A stretch of DNA of 64,000 nucleotides from Streptomyces sp. CB01635 (GTDB taxonomy: Bacteria; Actinomycetota; Actinomycetes; Streptomycetales; Streptomycetaceae): assembly GCF_002803065.1 (NCBI RefSeq), contig NZ_NNBL01000025.1:841-64840 (forward strand). Reading direction: 5' to 3'. The translations under genes and the position numbers were made by a program. Shown piece by piece: positions 7,744-17,370 of this stretch (its first letter is position 1; every line of letters starts with the position of its first letter). The notes under the pieces were generated by a model that ran no database searches, had not been told where the DNA came from, and worked only from the letters and a program-made list of their open reading frames with translations.

Positions 7744-10310
7744 GTGCGAACACCGTGATGAAGACCTCCCTGCGCAACTTCTTCGCGCACAAGGGGCGCA
7801 TGGCCCTGTCGGCCGTGGCGGTCCTGCTGTCGGTGGCGTTCGTGTGCGGCACGCTCGTCTTCACCGACACGATGAACACGACGTTCGACAAGCTGTTCGC
7901 GGCGACGTCGTCCGACGTGACGGTCAGCCCGAAGGCCGCCAGGAGCGAGGGCAGCGACACCGGCCGCCCCGAGTCGATGCCGGCCTCCACCCTCACGCAG
8001 GTCAAGCGGGCCGACGGCGTCAAGTCGGCCGAGGGCGCGGTCAGCTCGATGAACGTGACCGTCGTGGACGCGGACAACAAGAACATGGGCTCCGAGAACG
8101 GCGGCCCCACGATCGCGGGCAACTGGACGCACAACGACCTGCGTTCCATGGACATCACCTCCGGCCACGCCCCGCGCGGGCCCACCGAGGTCATGGTCGA
8201 CTCCGACACCGCCGACAAGCACCACCTGAAGATGGGCGACGAGCTGCGCACCATCGCCGCCACCGGTGACTTCAGGGCGAAGATCGTCGGCATCGCCTCC
8301 TTCAAGGTGACCAACCCGGGCGCGGCCGTCGTCTACTTCGACACGGCCACCGCCCAGCGCGAACTCATCGGCCGGAGCGACCGGTTCACCCAGATCAACG
8401 TCGCCGCCGCCCCCGGCGTCAGCGACACCGTGCTCAAGAAGAACGTCGCGGCGTCCCTCGACGGCCCGTACAAGTTCCAGACGCAGAAGGAGACCGCGGA
8501 CGCCAACCGCAAGGACGTCGGCTCCTTCATGAACGTCATCAAGTACGCCATGCTCGGCTTCGCCGGGATCGCCTTCCTCGTCGGCATCTTCCTGATCATC
8601 AACACCTTCTCGATGCTGGTCGCCCAGCGGACCCGCGAGATCGGCCTGATGCGGGCCATCGGGTCGAGCCGCAAGCAGGCCAACCGCTCGGTCCTCGTCG
8701 AGGCGCTGCTGCTCGGCGTCTTCGGGTCGGTCATCGGCGTCGGCGCGGGCGTCGGACTCGCCGTCGGCCTGATGAAGATGATGTCCGCGGCGGGCATGGA
8801 CCTGTCCACCGACGACCTGACCGTCAAGTGGACGACCCCCGTCGTCGGGCTGCTCCTCGGCATCGTCGTCACCGTCTTCGCCGCGTACATCCCGGCCCGC
8901 CGCGCGGGCAAGGTCTCGCCGATGGCGGCCCTCAGGGACGCCGGCACCCCCGCCGACGTCAAGGCGGGCGTGGTCCGCGCCCTGATCGGTCTCGTCCTCA
9001 CGGGCGGCGGCGGCTTCGCGCTCTACACCGCCACACAGGCCGCCAAGGCGAGCGAGGGCTCCCTGTGGCTCGGCGTCGGCATCGTCGCCACGCTCATCGG
9101 GTTCGTCGTCATCGGACCGCTCCTCGCGGGCGGTGTGGTGCGCGTCATCAGCGCCGTACTCCTGCGGATGTTCGGCTCCGTCGGCCGCATGGCCGAGCGC
9201 AACGCGCTGCGCAACCCGCGCCGCACCGGCGCCACCGGCGCGGCCCTGATGATCGGCCTCGCGCTCGTCGCCTGCCTGTCCGTCGTCGGCTCCTCGATGG
9301 TCGCCTCGGCCACCAGCGAGCTCGACAAGTCCGTCGGCGCCGACTTCATCGTCGAGGGGCAGAACGGGCTGAAGCCGCAGGCCGCCGAGGCTCTGAAGAA
9401 GGCCCCGTACGTCTCCCACGTCACGGAGGTCAAGTACGTCAAGACGAAGCTGACCACACCCGGCGGCACGAAGGAGGACGAGGAGCTCGTCGCCGCGACG
9501 CCCACGTACGCCCAGGACCTGCGGCGCGAGACGACCGCCGGTGAGCTGTCGGCGGCGTACGGGAAGAACGCGATGTCGGTCGGCTCGGAGTTCGCCACGA
9601 AGAACCACCTCAAGGTGGGCGACACCATGAACGTCGCCTTCGAGCGCGGCCGCACCGCCGACCTGAAGATCGCGGCGATCACCTCGGACGACACGACGTT
9701 CGACAAGGGCGCGATGTACATCGGCCTCGCGACCGCGAAGCAGTACGTGCCCGCCGGGCAGCTGCCGCTCAACGGGATGATGTTCGCCAAGGCGGACTCC
9801 GGCAAGGCCGACCAGGCGTACAAGGCGCTGAAGGCGTCGGTCGCGTCCGACCCGACGGTCCACGTCAAGGACCAGACCGACTACAAGCAGACCCTGAAGG
9901 ACCAGATCGGCCAGCTCCTCAACATGATCTACGGGCTCCTGGCCCTCGCGATCATCGTGGCGGTCCTGGGCGTCGTGAACACGCTGGCCCTCTCCGTGGT
10001 GGAGCGCACCCGGGAGATCGGCCTGATGCGGGCCATCGGCCTCTCGCGCCGGCAGCTGCGCCGCATGATCCGCCTGGAGTCGGTGGTCATCGCCCTCTTC
10101 GGCGCACTCATCGGCCTCGGCCTGGGCATGGGCTGGGGCGCGACGGCCCAGAAGCTCCTCGCCCTGGAGGGCCTGAACGTCCTGGAGATCCCCTGGCCGA
10201 CGATCATCGGCGTCTTCATCGGCTCGGCCTTCGTGGGCCTGTTCGCCGCCCTGGTCCCGGCGTTCCGGGCGGGCCGGATGAACGTACTGAACGCGATCGC
10301 CACCGAGTAG
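7740..10310 (+). CDS. FtsX/MacB-type ABC transporter permease
   Basis: The 856-residue membrane protein has an N-terminal transmembrane helix (about 17-40) and a large extracytoplasmic MacB-PCD-like domain (about 45-260). Two FtsX domains follow, each containing a REIGLMRAIG motif, separated by a second helix and a second periplasmic domain (about 530-700). It is translationally coupled to the ATPase by ATGA and ends just before a strong terminator, so the pair is a two-gene operon. Likely roles are export of a peptide or lipid, or a cell-envelope stress response. No substrate can be deduced. It is paralogous to the permease at 34468-36999. Confidence 0.9.
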   Translation: MSANTVMKTSLRNFFAHKGRMALSAVAVLLSVAFVCGTLVFTDTMNTTFDKLFAATSSDVTVSPKAARSEGSDTGRPESMPASTLTQVKRADGVKSAEGAVSSMNVTVVDADNKNMGSENGGPTIAGNWTHNDLRSMDITSGHAPRGPTEVMVDSDTADKHHLKMGDELRTIAATGDFRAKIVGIASFKVTNPGAAVVYFDTATAQRELIGRSDRFTQINVAAAPGVSDTVLKKNVAASLDGPYKFQTQKETADANRKDVGSFMNVIKYAMLGFAGIAFLVGIFLIINTFSMLVAQRTREIGLMRAIGSSRKQANRSVLVEALLLGVFGSVIGVGAGVGLAVGLMKMMSAAGMDLSTDDLTVKWTTPVVGLLLGIVVTVFAAYIPARRAGKVSPMAALRDAGTPADVKAGVVRALIGLVLTGGGGFALYTATQAAKASEGSLWLGVGIVATLIGFVVIGPLLAGGVVRVISAVLLRMFGSVGRMAERNALRNPRRTGATGAALMIGLALVACLSVVGSSMVASATSELDKSVGADFIVEGQNGLKPQAAEALKKAPYVSHVTEVKYVKTKLTTPGGTKEDEELVAATPTYAQDLRRETTAGELSAAYGKNAMSVGSEFATKNHLKVGDTMNVAFERGRTADLKIAAITSDDTTFDKGAMYIGLATAKQYVPAGQLPLNGMMFAKADSGKADQAYKALKASVASDPTVHVKDQTDYKQTLKDQIGQLLNMIYGLLALAIIVAVLGVVNTLALSVVERTREIGLMRAIGLSRRQLRRMIRLESVVIALFGALIGLGLGMGWGATAQKLLALEGLNVLEIPWPTIIGVFIGSAFVGLFAALVPAFRAGRMNVLNAIATE

Positions 10311-10351
10311 CTCCGCGGGGCGATGCGAACGGGGGAACGTGGGGAACGGGG

Positions 10352-10396
10352 ACGGCGGCCCCGGAGTGTCCTTCCCGGACACTCCGGGGCCGCCGT
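10352..10396 (+). terminator. Strong hairpin terminator
   Basis: A perfect 20-bp stem (10352-10371 with 10377-10396) around loop TTCCC ends the ABC exporter operon. No long T tract follows, as is common in Streptomyces. Confidence 0.75.
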
Positions 10397-10534
10397 GTGC
10401 CCTGGGGACCACGCATGTGATCCGCGAATGATCCGCACGCGGGTGTCGGCGGCGCGTCGTAGTCTGGAACACCCCCGGCCCGTTCGACGTGTCGGGCGGT
10501 TCGCGTTGCCCACTCCCCGGGATGGAAGCCCTTC

Positions 10535-13500
10535 ATGAGTCTGCACGGTCTGCTGGACGCCGTAAGTCGAGACCCGGCGCTCGCCGAAGCGGTGAAGGCC
10601 GCCACCGACGGGCACCGCCCCCACGTCGACCTCGTCGGCCCGCCCGCCGCGCGGCCCTTCGCGGTGGCCGCTCTTGCCCGGCGGACGGGGCGGACCGTGC
10701 TGGCCGTGACCGCCACCGGGCGGGAGGCCGAGGATCTGGCCGCGGCGCTGCGCTCGCTGCTGCCGCCGGACGGCGTCGTCGAGTACGCCTCGTGGGAGAC
10801 GCTCCCGCACGAGCGGCTCTCGCCGCGCTCCGACACCGTGGGCCGCCGGCTCGCCGTCCTGCGCCGCCTCGCGCACCCCCGCACCGACGACCCCGAGACC
10901 GGCCCGGTCTCCGTCGTCGTCGCCCCCGTCAGGTCCGTGCTCCAACCGCAGGTCAAGGGGCTCGGCGACCTGGAGCCCGTGGCGCTGAGGACCGGCCAGA
11001 GCGCCGATCTGAACGAGATCGTCGAGGCGCTCGCCGCGGCTGCCTACGCCCGGGTCGAACTCGTCGAGAAGCGAGGCGAGTTCGCCGTGCGCGGCGGCAT
11101 CCTCGACGTCTTCCCGCCGACCGAGGAACACCCCCTGCGCATCGAGTTCTGGGGCGACGACGTCGAGGAGATCCGCTACTTCAAGGTCGCCGACCAGCGC
11201 TCCCTCGAAGTCGCCGAGCACGGCCTGTGGGCGCCGCCCTGCCGCGAGCTGCTGCTCACCGACCAGGTGCGCGAGCGGGCCGCCGCCCTCGCCGAGGAGC
11301 ACCCCGAGCTGGGCGAACTCCTCGGCAAGATCGCCGAGGGCATCGCCGTCGAGGGCATGGAGTCCCTCGCCCCGGTCCTCGTCGACGACATGGAGCTGCT
11401 GCTCGACGTGCTGCCCGAGGGCTCCATGGCCGTGGTGTGCGACCCGGAGCGGGTGCGCACGCGCGCGGCCGACCTGGTGGCCACGTCGCAGGAGTTCCTC
11501 CAGGCGTCGTGGGCGGCCACGGCCGGCGGCGGCGAGGCCCCCATCGACGTGGACGCGGCGTCCCTGCGGTCCATCGCCGACGTCCGCGACCGGGCCCGCG
11601 AGCTGGACATGATGTGGTGGTCCGTCTCCCCGTTCGCCGCCGACGAGGAGCTCGGCTCCGACACCCTCAAGCTCGGCATGCACGCCCCCGAGTCGTACCG
11701 CGGCGACACCGCGCGGGCGCTCGCCGACACCAAGGGCTGGCTGTCCGACGGCTGGCGCACCATCTACGTCACCGAGGCGCACGGCCCCGCAGCCCGCACC
11801 GTCGAGGTGCTCGGCGGCGAAGGCGTCCCGGCCCGCCTCGACCAGGACCTCACCGAGCTCACCCCGGCCGTCGTGCAGGTCTCCTGCGGCTCCATCGACT
11901 ACGGCTTCGTGGACCCGGCCCTGAAGCTGGTGGTCCTCACCGAGACGGACCTGACCGGCCAGAAGGCGGCGGGCAAGGACGGCCAGCGCATGCCGGCCCG
12001 CCGCCGCAAGACGATCGACCCGCTCACCCTCGAATCCGGCGACTACATCGTCCACGAGCAGCACGGCGTGGGCCGCTACATCGAGATGGTCCAGCGCACG
12101 GTCCAGGGCGCGACCCGCGAGTACCTCGTCGTCGAATACGCCCCCGCCAAGCGAGGCCAGCCCGGCGACCGCCTCTACATCCCCACCGACCAGCTGGAGC
12201 AGATCACCAAGTACGTCGGCGGCGAGGCCCCGACGCTCCACCGCCTGGGCGGCGCGGACTGGACGAAGACGAAGGCCCGCGCGAAGAAGGCGGTCAAGGA
12301 GATCGCCGCGGACCTGATCAAGCTGTACTCGGCGCGCATGGCGGCTCCCGGCCACTCCTTCGGCCCGGACACGCCCTGGCAGCGCGAGCTGGAGGACGCC
12401 TTCCCGTACGTGGAGACCCCCGACCAGCTCACGACCATCGCCGAGGTCAAGGAGGACATGGAGAAGACGGTCCCGATGGACCGCCTGATCTGCGGCGACG
12501 TGGGCTACGGAAAAACAGAGATCGCTGTTCGCGCAGCCTTCAAGGCCGTCCAGGACGGCAAGCAGGTCGCGGTCCTCGTGCCCACGACCCTCCTCGTCCA
12601 GCAGCACTTCGGGACGTTCTCCGAGCGCTACTCGCAGTTCCCCGTCAACGTACGGGCGCTGTCGCGCTTCCAGACGGAGACCGAGTCGAAGGCCACCCTG
12701 GAGGGCCTGCGCGACGGGGCGGTCGACATCGTCATCGGCACGCACCGCCTGTTCTCCTCCGAGACGAAGTTCAAGGACCTCGGCCTCGTCATCGTCGACG
12801 AGGAACAGCGCTTCGGCGTCGAGCACAAGGAGCAGCTGAAGAAGCTCCGCGCGAACGTCGACGTCCTCACGATGTCCGCGACCCCCATCCCCCGTACGCT
12901 CGAAATGGCCGTCACCGGCATCCGCGAGATGTCGACGATCACCACGCCGCCGGAGGAGCGCCACCCGGTGCTCACCTTCGTGGGCCCGTACGAGGAGAAG
13001 CAGATCGGCGCGGCCGTGCGCCGTGAACTGCTGCGTGAGGGCCAGGTCTTCTACATCCACAACCGCGTCGAGTCCATCGACCGCGCGGCGGCCCGCCTGC
13101 GCGACATCATCCCCGAGGCGCGCATCGCGACGGCCCACGGCCAGATGTCCGAACAGGCCCTGGAACAGGTGGTCGTGGACTTCTGGGAGAAGAAGTTCGA
13201 CGTCCTCGTCTCGACGACGATCGTCGAGTCGGGCATCGACATCTCGAACGCGAACACCCTCATCGTCGAGCGCGGCGACAACTTCGGCCTCAGCCAGCTC
13301 CACCAGCTGCGCGGCCGCGTCGGCCGAGGCCGCGAGCGCGGTTACGCGTACTTCCTGTACCCGCCGGAGAAGCCGCTCACCGAGACCGCGCACGAGCGAC
13401 TCGCCACCATCGCCCAGCACACGGAGATGGGCGCGGGCATGTACGTGGCGATGAAGGACCTGGAGATCCGCGGAGCGGGCAACCTGCTCGGCGGCGAGCA

Positions 13501-14065
13501 GTCGGGCCACATCGCGGGCGTCGGCTTCGACCTCTACATCCGCATGGTCGGCGAGGCGGTGGCCGACTACCGGGCCGCCGTCGAGGGCGGCGTCGAGGAG
13601 GAGCCGCCCCTGGACGTCAAGATCGAGCTCCCGGTCGACGCGCACGTCCCGCACGACTACGCGCCGGGTGAGCGGCTCAGGCTGCAGGCCTACCGCGCCA
13701 TCGCCTCCGTGAACACGGAAGCGGACGTCAAGGCGGTCCGCGAGGAGCTCACCGACCGCTACGGCAAGCTGCCCGAGCCGGTCGAGAACCTGCTGCTAGT
13801 CGCCGGCCTGCGCATGTTCGCGCGGGCGTGCGGCGTCGGCGAGATCGTCCTCCAGGGCAACAACATCCGCTTCGCCCCCGTGGAGCTGAGGGAGTCGCAG
13901 GAGCTGCGCCTCAAGCGCCTCTACCCGGGCACGGTCATCAAGGCGGCCGCGCACCAGGTGCTCGTCCCGCGGCCGAAGACCGCGAAGGTGGGCGGCAAGC
14001 CGCTCGTCGGACGCGAACTCCTGGGCTGGGTCGGGGAGTTCTTGACGTCGATCCTCGGTTCGTAG
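10535..14065 (+). CDS. mfd: Transcription-repair coupling factor Mfd
   Basis: At 1176 residues this is full family length. The N-terminal UvrB-homology module (about 1-350) leads to the RNA-polymerase-interacting domain (from about residue 490, GDYIVHEQHGVGRY). The superfamily 2 translocase follows, with Walker A GDVGYGKTEIA near 655, DEEQ near 755, the TRG motif region and a C-terminal TRCF domain. Mfd dislodges stalled RNA polymerase from DNA lesions and recruits UvrA. The ATG at 10535 lies after a weak GGGATGG-type site. The Walker A stretch (12513-12540) uses A/T-rich codons (GGA AAA ACA GAG ATC GCT GTT) unlike the surrounding gene. Confidence 0.96.
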   Translation: MSLHGLLDAVSRDPALAEAVKAATDGHRPHVDLVGPPAARPFAVAALARRTGRTVLAVTATGREAEDLAAALRSLLPPDGVVEYASWETLPHERLSPRSDTVGRRLAVLRRLAHPRTDDPETGPVSVVVAPVRSVLQPQVKGLGDLEPVALRTGQSADLNEIVEALAAAAYARVELVEKRGEFAVRGGILDVFPPTEEHPLRIEFWGDDVEEIRYFKVADQRSLEVAEHGLWAPPCRELLLTDQVRERAAALAEEHPELGELLGKIAEGIAVEGMESLAPVLVDDMELLLDVLPEGSMAVVCDPERVRTRAADLVATSQEFLQASWAATAGGGEAPIDVDAASLRSIADVRDRARELDMMWWSVSPFAADEELGSDTLKLGMHAPESYRGDTARALADTKGWLSDGWRTIYVTEAHGPAARTVEVLGGEGVPARLDQDLTELTPAVVQVSCGSIDYGFVDPALKLVVLTETDLTGQKAAGKDGQRMPARRRKTIDPLTLESGDYIVHEQHGVGRYIEMVQRTVQGATREYLVVEYAPAKRGQPGDRLYIPTDQLEQITKYVGGEAPTLHRLGGADWTKTKARAKKAVKEIAADLIKLYSARMAAPGHSFGPDTPWQRELEDAFPYVETPDQLTTIAEVKEDMEKTVPMDRLICGDVGYGKTEIAVRAAFKAVQDGKQVAVLVPTTLLVQQHFGTFSERYSQFPVNVRALSRFQTETESKATLEGLRDGAVDIVIGTHRLFSSETKFKDLGLVIVDEEQRFGVEHKEQLKKLRANVDVLTMSATPIPRTLEMAVTGIREMSTITTPPEERHPVLTFVGPYEEKQIGAAVRRELLREGQVFYIHNRVESIDRAAARLRDIIPEARIATAHGQMSEQALEQVVVDFWEKKFDVLVSTTIVESGIDISNANTLIVERGDNFGLSQLHQLRGRVGRGRERGYAYFLYPPEKPLTETAHERLATIAQHTEMGAGMYVAMKDLEIRGAGNLLGGEQSGHIAGVGFDLYIRMVGEAVADYRAAVEGGVEEEPPLDVKIELPVDAHVPHDYAPGERLRLQAYRAIASVNTEADVKAVREELTDRYGKLPEPVENLLLVAGLRMFARACGVGEIVLQGNNIRFAPVELRESQELRLKRLYPGTVIKAAAHQVLVPRPKTAKVGGKPLVGRELLGWVGEFLTSILGS

Positions 14066-14130
14066 AGTCTCGCGGGACGGGCCCGGGGCCTGTCCGGGGC
14101 GGGGTGAGTGCGACGAGGGGACGGTCGGTC

Positions 14131-15009
14131 ATGTCCGAGAGCGCTGAGGTCGGGCCCGGCAGGGTGCGCCAGATGTGGCACCTCGTCGAGCCGCTCCACG
14201 CGGTGCTGTACTACGCGCCCGAGGCATTCGAGGAGGCGGCCGGGCTCGGGTTCCGGACCGACGAGCGGTGGCCGAGCTACTTCGCCTGGCGTGCCGCCCC
14301 GCTGGGCGCCGCCGGGCCCACGCGGGTGGCCTCGGCGTTCTACAGCTTCAACCCGGACATGGTCGCCGAGCACGTACCGGCGGCGTGGCGGACCGCGGCA
14401 CCGGACGCGGTCCTCGCGGGACGGCTGCGCTCCGTCGACCGCGCGTACCGCACGCTCTTCGGTGAGCGGCTCGACGGCCCCGAGTTCGCCGAGGCCGCCG
14501 CGCTCGCCCGCCGGGCCGCCGATGCGGTGAACGCCGAGGGCCGCCCCCTGGCCGCCGCCAACGCCGAACTGCCCTGGCCCGAAGCGCCGCACCTCGTGTT
14601 CTGGCAGGCGGCGACGGTCCTGCGCGAGCACCGGGGCGACGGCCATCTCGCCGCGCTGCTCGCGGCCGGCCTCGACCCGGTCGAGGCACTCGTGTCGTTC
14701 GCGGCGGTGGGCGCCGCTTCCGCGCGGACGTTCACCAGCCGAGGCTGGAGCCAGGACCAGTGGGACGCCGCGCGGGAACGGCTCGCCGCACGGGGCCTGT
14801 TGGACGAGACGGGCTCCGCCACGGAAGACGGGAAGGCCCTGCGGGCGGAGGTGGAGGAGCGTACGGACGAGCTGGCCGCCGCACCGTGGCGCACGCTCGG
14901 CGCGACGGACACCGCCAGGCTCTCCGACCTCCTCGGGCCCCTGTGGGTGGAGGTCCTCGGCTCCGGACTGCTGCCGTCGGAAACGACACTGGGCATCGGG
15001 AAGGTGTGA
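14131..15009 (+). CDS. SCO6745-family (SalK-like) winged-helix protein
   Basis: The 292-residue protein begins at ATG 14131; an in-frame start further upstream would overlap the end of mfd. It opens with a motif (VRQMWHLVEPLHAVLYYAPE) and a later segment around FYSFNPDMV typical of the SCO6745/SalK family. These are Actinobacteria-specific proteins with a C-terminal helix-turn-helix-like region (about residues 210-290, SQDQWDAARERLAARGLL). No enzyme activity is established for the family. It stands as a single gene between mfd and a secreted nuclease. Confidence 0.7.
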   Translation: MSESAEVGPGRVRQMWHLVEPLHAVLYYAPEAFEEAAGLGFRTDERWPSYFAWRAAPLGAAGPTRVASAFYSFNPDMVAEHVPAAWRTAAPDAVLAGRLRSVDRAYRTLFGERLDGPEFAEAAALARRAADAVNAEGRPLAAANAELPWPEAPHLVFWQAATVLREHRGDGHLAALLAAGLDPVEALVSFAAVGAASARTFTSRGWSQDQWDAARERLAARGLLDETGSATEDGKALRAEVEERTDELAAAPWRTLGATDTARLSDLLGPLWVEVLGSGLLPSETTLGIGKV

Positions 15010-15135
15010 GCGGGAAGGCGTGAGCGGGAGGGGCGACCGGGAGGTGTGGCTTCCGCGCCCCGGTGCGCCCCGGTAACGCGGGCGTTCACCCGATACGGTG
15101 ACACCCGAACCGGACTAGCAGGGGGGAGCGTCGTG

Positions 15136-15849
15136 ATGCGAGGCGCTGGGCGAGCCGTCGCCGCCGTACTGGTGACCGTGGCCGTCGCCACCGGCTGCAC
15201 CGTGGAGCAGCAGGGCGGGTCGGGGTCCGGGCCCGAGTACAAGGCGGGCGGTGCGCTCGACGCCGTGAACTCGCTGACCGTCAAGGGGCGGGCACCCAAG
15301 ACCGGTTACGACCGGGGCCGCTTCGGCAGCGCCTGGGCCGACACCGATTCGAACGGCTGCGACACCCGCGACGACATACTCAAGCGGGACCTGACGGGGG
15401 TGAAGTTCCGCGACGGGCGCTGCACGGTCGTGTCGGGGACGCTCGCCTCCGACCCGTACACCGGCAAGGAGATCGCGTTCGCGCGCGGCCGCAGCCAGGT
15501 CGACATCGACCATCTGGTGGCCCTCTCCGACGCCTGGCAGAAGGGCGCCCAGAAGTGGGACCCGAGCAAGCGCATCGCCCTGGCCAACGACCCGCTCAAC
15601 CTGCTCGCGGTCGACGCGGGCCCCAACCGCAGCAAGGGCGAGGGCGATACGGCGACCTGGCTGCCGCCCCGCAAGGGGTACCGGTGCACGTATGTCGCCG
15701 GGCAGGTCGCCGTGAAGAAGAAGTACGGGCTGTGGGTGACGGCCGGTGAGCGGGACGCCATGAAGCGTGTGCTGTCGAGCTGCCCGGACCAGGCGCTGCC
15801 CACGGGCGGCAACCCGACGTCGGCGCCGGAGCGCTTCCACGCGCGCTGA
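15136..15849 (+). CDS. Secreted HNH-family nuclease, lipoprotein (GmrSD/DUF1524-like C-terminal domain)
   Basis: The start is ATG 15136 (GTG 15133 is equally possible) after GGGGGGAG. Residues 1-21 form a signal sequence ending in the lipobox VATGC, so the mature protein should be lipid-anchored outside the membrane. The catalytic region contains DIDHLVAL near residue 125 and NDPLNLLAV plus PNRSKGEGD further on, the beta-beta-alpha-metal (HNH) arrangement seen in DUF1524/GmrSD C-terminal domains. Extracellular DNA or RNA degradation is the likely role, for nutrition or defence. The family's activity is inferred from motif, not demonstrated here. It is convergent with the lipoprotein at 15864-16628. 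Confidence 0.8.
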   Translation: MRGAGRAVAAVLVTVAVATGCTVEQQGGSGSGPEYKAGGALDAVNSLTVKGRAPKTGYDRGRFGSAWADTDSNGCDTRDDILKRDLTGVKFRDGRCTVVSGTLASDPYTGKEIAFARGRSQVDIDHLVALSDAWQKGAQKWDPSKRIALANDPLNLLAVDAGPNRSKGEGDTATWLPPRKGYRCTYVAGQVAVKKKYGLWVTAGERDAMKRVLSSCPDQALPTGGNPTSAPERFHAR

Positions 15850-15863
15850 GCCTTCAGGCCCGG

Positions 15864-16628
15864 TCAGCCGCCCATCTTGTCCAGGTCGACGACGTCCTTG
15901 TCGGCCGGCGGCGCGGCCTCGACCGGCTTGTCGTAGTCCGAGAACGTGAGCGAGCCCGGCTCCTTGGCGGACTTGGTGACGAGCTTGAGCACGTACGGCC
16001 TGCCCTCGGTCGCGACGTAGAGCGTGTACTCGTCCTTGCCGTCGGTCTCGGTGACCGTGAACGCGGGGGTGCCGTCGACCGTCGTCGCCCGGCCCTTGCG
16101 GGCGAGGGTGTCATTGCTCTTGAACTCGGCGAGCAGCGAGTCGAGGTCGCAGAACGCCGCCATGTCCTTGGCGTCGGGGCTGTCCGCCTTCGACTTCATC
16201 CAGCGTCCCGCGAGCATCTTCACGACGGCGTCGGTGTCCGCCTTGGACTCGCCCTCGCTCTGGGCGCGCAGGAACGCCTCGTCGGACTTGAGGTACATGG
16301 TCGGGCCCGTCTTGATCAGGTCGACCCTGCCCTGCCCCTTCATGCCCATCGAGCCGGCGCACTCGCCCTTCCTGTCGAGGGCGACATCGAGGGCGATCTG
16401 CCCGCCCTCCCCGTCGGCCGCGTTGCCCTTGATGGTGAGGGACGTGGCGCCGCGGGTGGCCTTCATGGCCTTGTTGGCGATCTCCGGTCCTGACAGGTCG
16501 GCGAAGGGGGCCTTGGGCTTGTCGCCCGGGCCGGCGGCGTCGCCGGGGCCGCCGGGCCCGCACGCGGTGAGTGAGACGGCGGCCGTGACGACGGTGAGGC
16601 AGAGGGCGGCAAGTGTGCTGCGGCGCAT
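15864..16628 (-). CDS. Lipoprotein, LolA/LppX-like fold predicted
   Basis: The 254-residue protein starts at ATG 16628 after GGGGAAC. The signal peptide ends with lipobox SLTAC. The mature part has alternating beta-strand patterns: SLTIKGNA, GQIALDVALD, a LIKTGPTMYLKSDEAFL segment, and late EYTLYVATEGRPYVLKL. This matches actinobacterial LppX/LprG-like lipoproteins that bind lipids or act in envelope transport. Function is not established. A longer N-terminus is open in frame but lacks an RBS and would bury the signal peptide. The next gene upstream on the same strand ends 56 bp away. Confidence 0.72.
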   Translation of the reverse strand: MRRSTLAALCLTVVTAAVSLTACGPGGPGDAAGPGDKPKAPFADLSGPEIANKAMKATRGATSLTIKGNAADGEGGQIALDVALDRKGECAGSMGMKGQGRVDLIKTGPTMYLKSDEAFLRAQSEGESKADTDAVVKMLAGRWMKSKADSPDAKDMAAFCDLDSLLAEFKSNDTLARKGRATTVDGTPAFTVTETDGKDEYTLYVATEGRPYVLKLVTKSAKEPGSLTFSDYDKPVEAAPPADKDVVDLDKMGG

Positions 16629-16684
16629 GGGAGTTCCCCGGGAAGTGGTTGAGGTGGTGGAGGCGGAGCGGTGGTGCACGGCCG

Positions 16685-17173
16685 TCAGAAGTTGCCGTTG
16701 GTGATGATCTCGCCGTCGGCGTCGTAGACCGTGACCAGGCCGTTCTTGCTGTCCTTCCAGTCCGCGAACGCGGAGGCGATCAGCTTGGAGGGGCCGGAGC
16801 CCTCGCCCGTCAGACCGCCGGTGAAGTCGGTGTAGACGTCGGCGCTGTCGAGGATGTCGTTCTGCTGGTCGGCGCCCTGGACCTTGAGGACGTGGGCGAC
16901 GGCGGCCTTCTCCTTGGGCGTGCCGTTCTTCGCCACGAAGGCCTTGAACTGCTCGGCCTGCGAGGCCTTCGACGCGCCCTTGTCGCCGGCGTCGGACTTG
17001 GCGGCGTCATCGGCCTTGCCGGCCTTGTCACCCGCGTTCTTGTCCGCGGCGGCGGAGGTACCGCCGCCGTTCCCCCCGTTGCCGTTGTCGCCGTCACCCG
17101 AGTTCGCCGATACGACGCCGATCACGACGATTCCGACGACCGCACCCAGCGCGACCTTGGTCTTCATGCCCAT
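16685..17173 (-). CDS. Small exported/membrane-anchored protein with Ltp-like C-terminus
   Basis: The 162-residue protein starts at ATG 17173, with GGGGGG about 7 bases upstream. Residues 5-25 (KVALGAVVGIVVIGVVSAN) form an uncleaved anchor or signal. A disordered Gly/Asn/Asp/Lys linker follows (about 27-75). A folded C-terminal domain of about 85 residues starts at QAEQFKAFVAKNG and contains DVYTDFTGGL and a closing ITNGNF. The domain is common in Streptomyces secreted proteins, but I do not know its function. It may be co-transcribed with the lipoprotein downstream. Confidence 0.62.
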   Translation of the reverse strand: MGMKTKVALGAVVGIVVIGVVSANSGDGDNGNGGNGGGTSAAADKNAGDKAGKADDAAKSDAGDKGASKASQAEQFKAFVAKNGTPKEKAAVAHVLKVQGADQQNDILDSADVYTDFTGGLTGEGSGPSKLIASAFADWKDSKNGLVTVYDADGEIITNGNF

Positions 17174-17370
17174 GGCTGATCCCCCCACAGAAGGCGGCCC
17201 CCGATTCCGGCGACCGCTCGTTTCGATGGGTCAATAAGAGCAGAGCCTGTGAACCGAGTCAACACGCTTCACAAAGTCGAATGTGTACACGCTCGTGAAT
17301 GGGGTGATTACGCGTTCGCGGGTATGCTCGGCGCCACAGTCATGTGGGGGAGCCGAGGGGAGCACGCCGG

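Noticed and set aside
7641..13654. Very long antisense open frames (943 and 1241 codons) opposite the ABC permease and mfd
   Set aside because: They mirror strongly coding plus-strand genes with clear domains; high GC makes such shadow frames common, and their translations show no recognisable domain.
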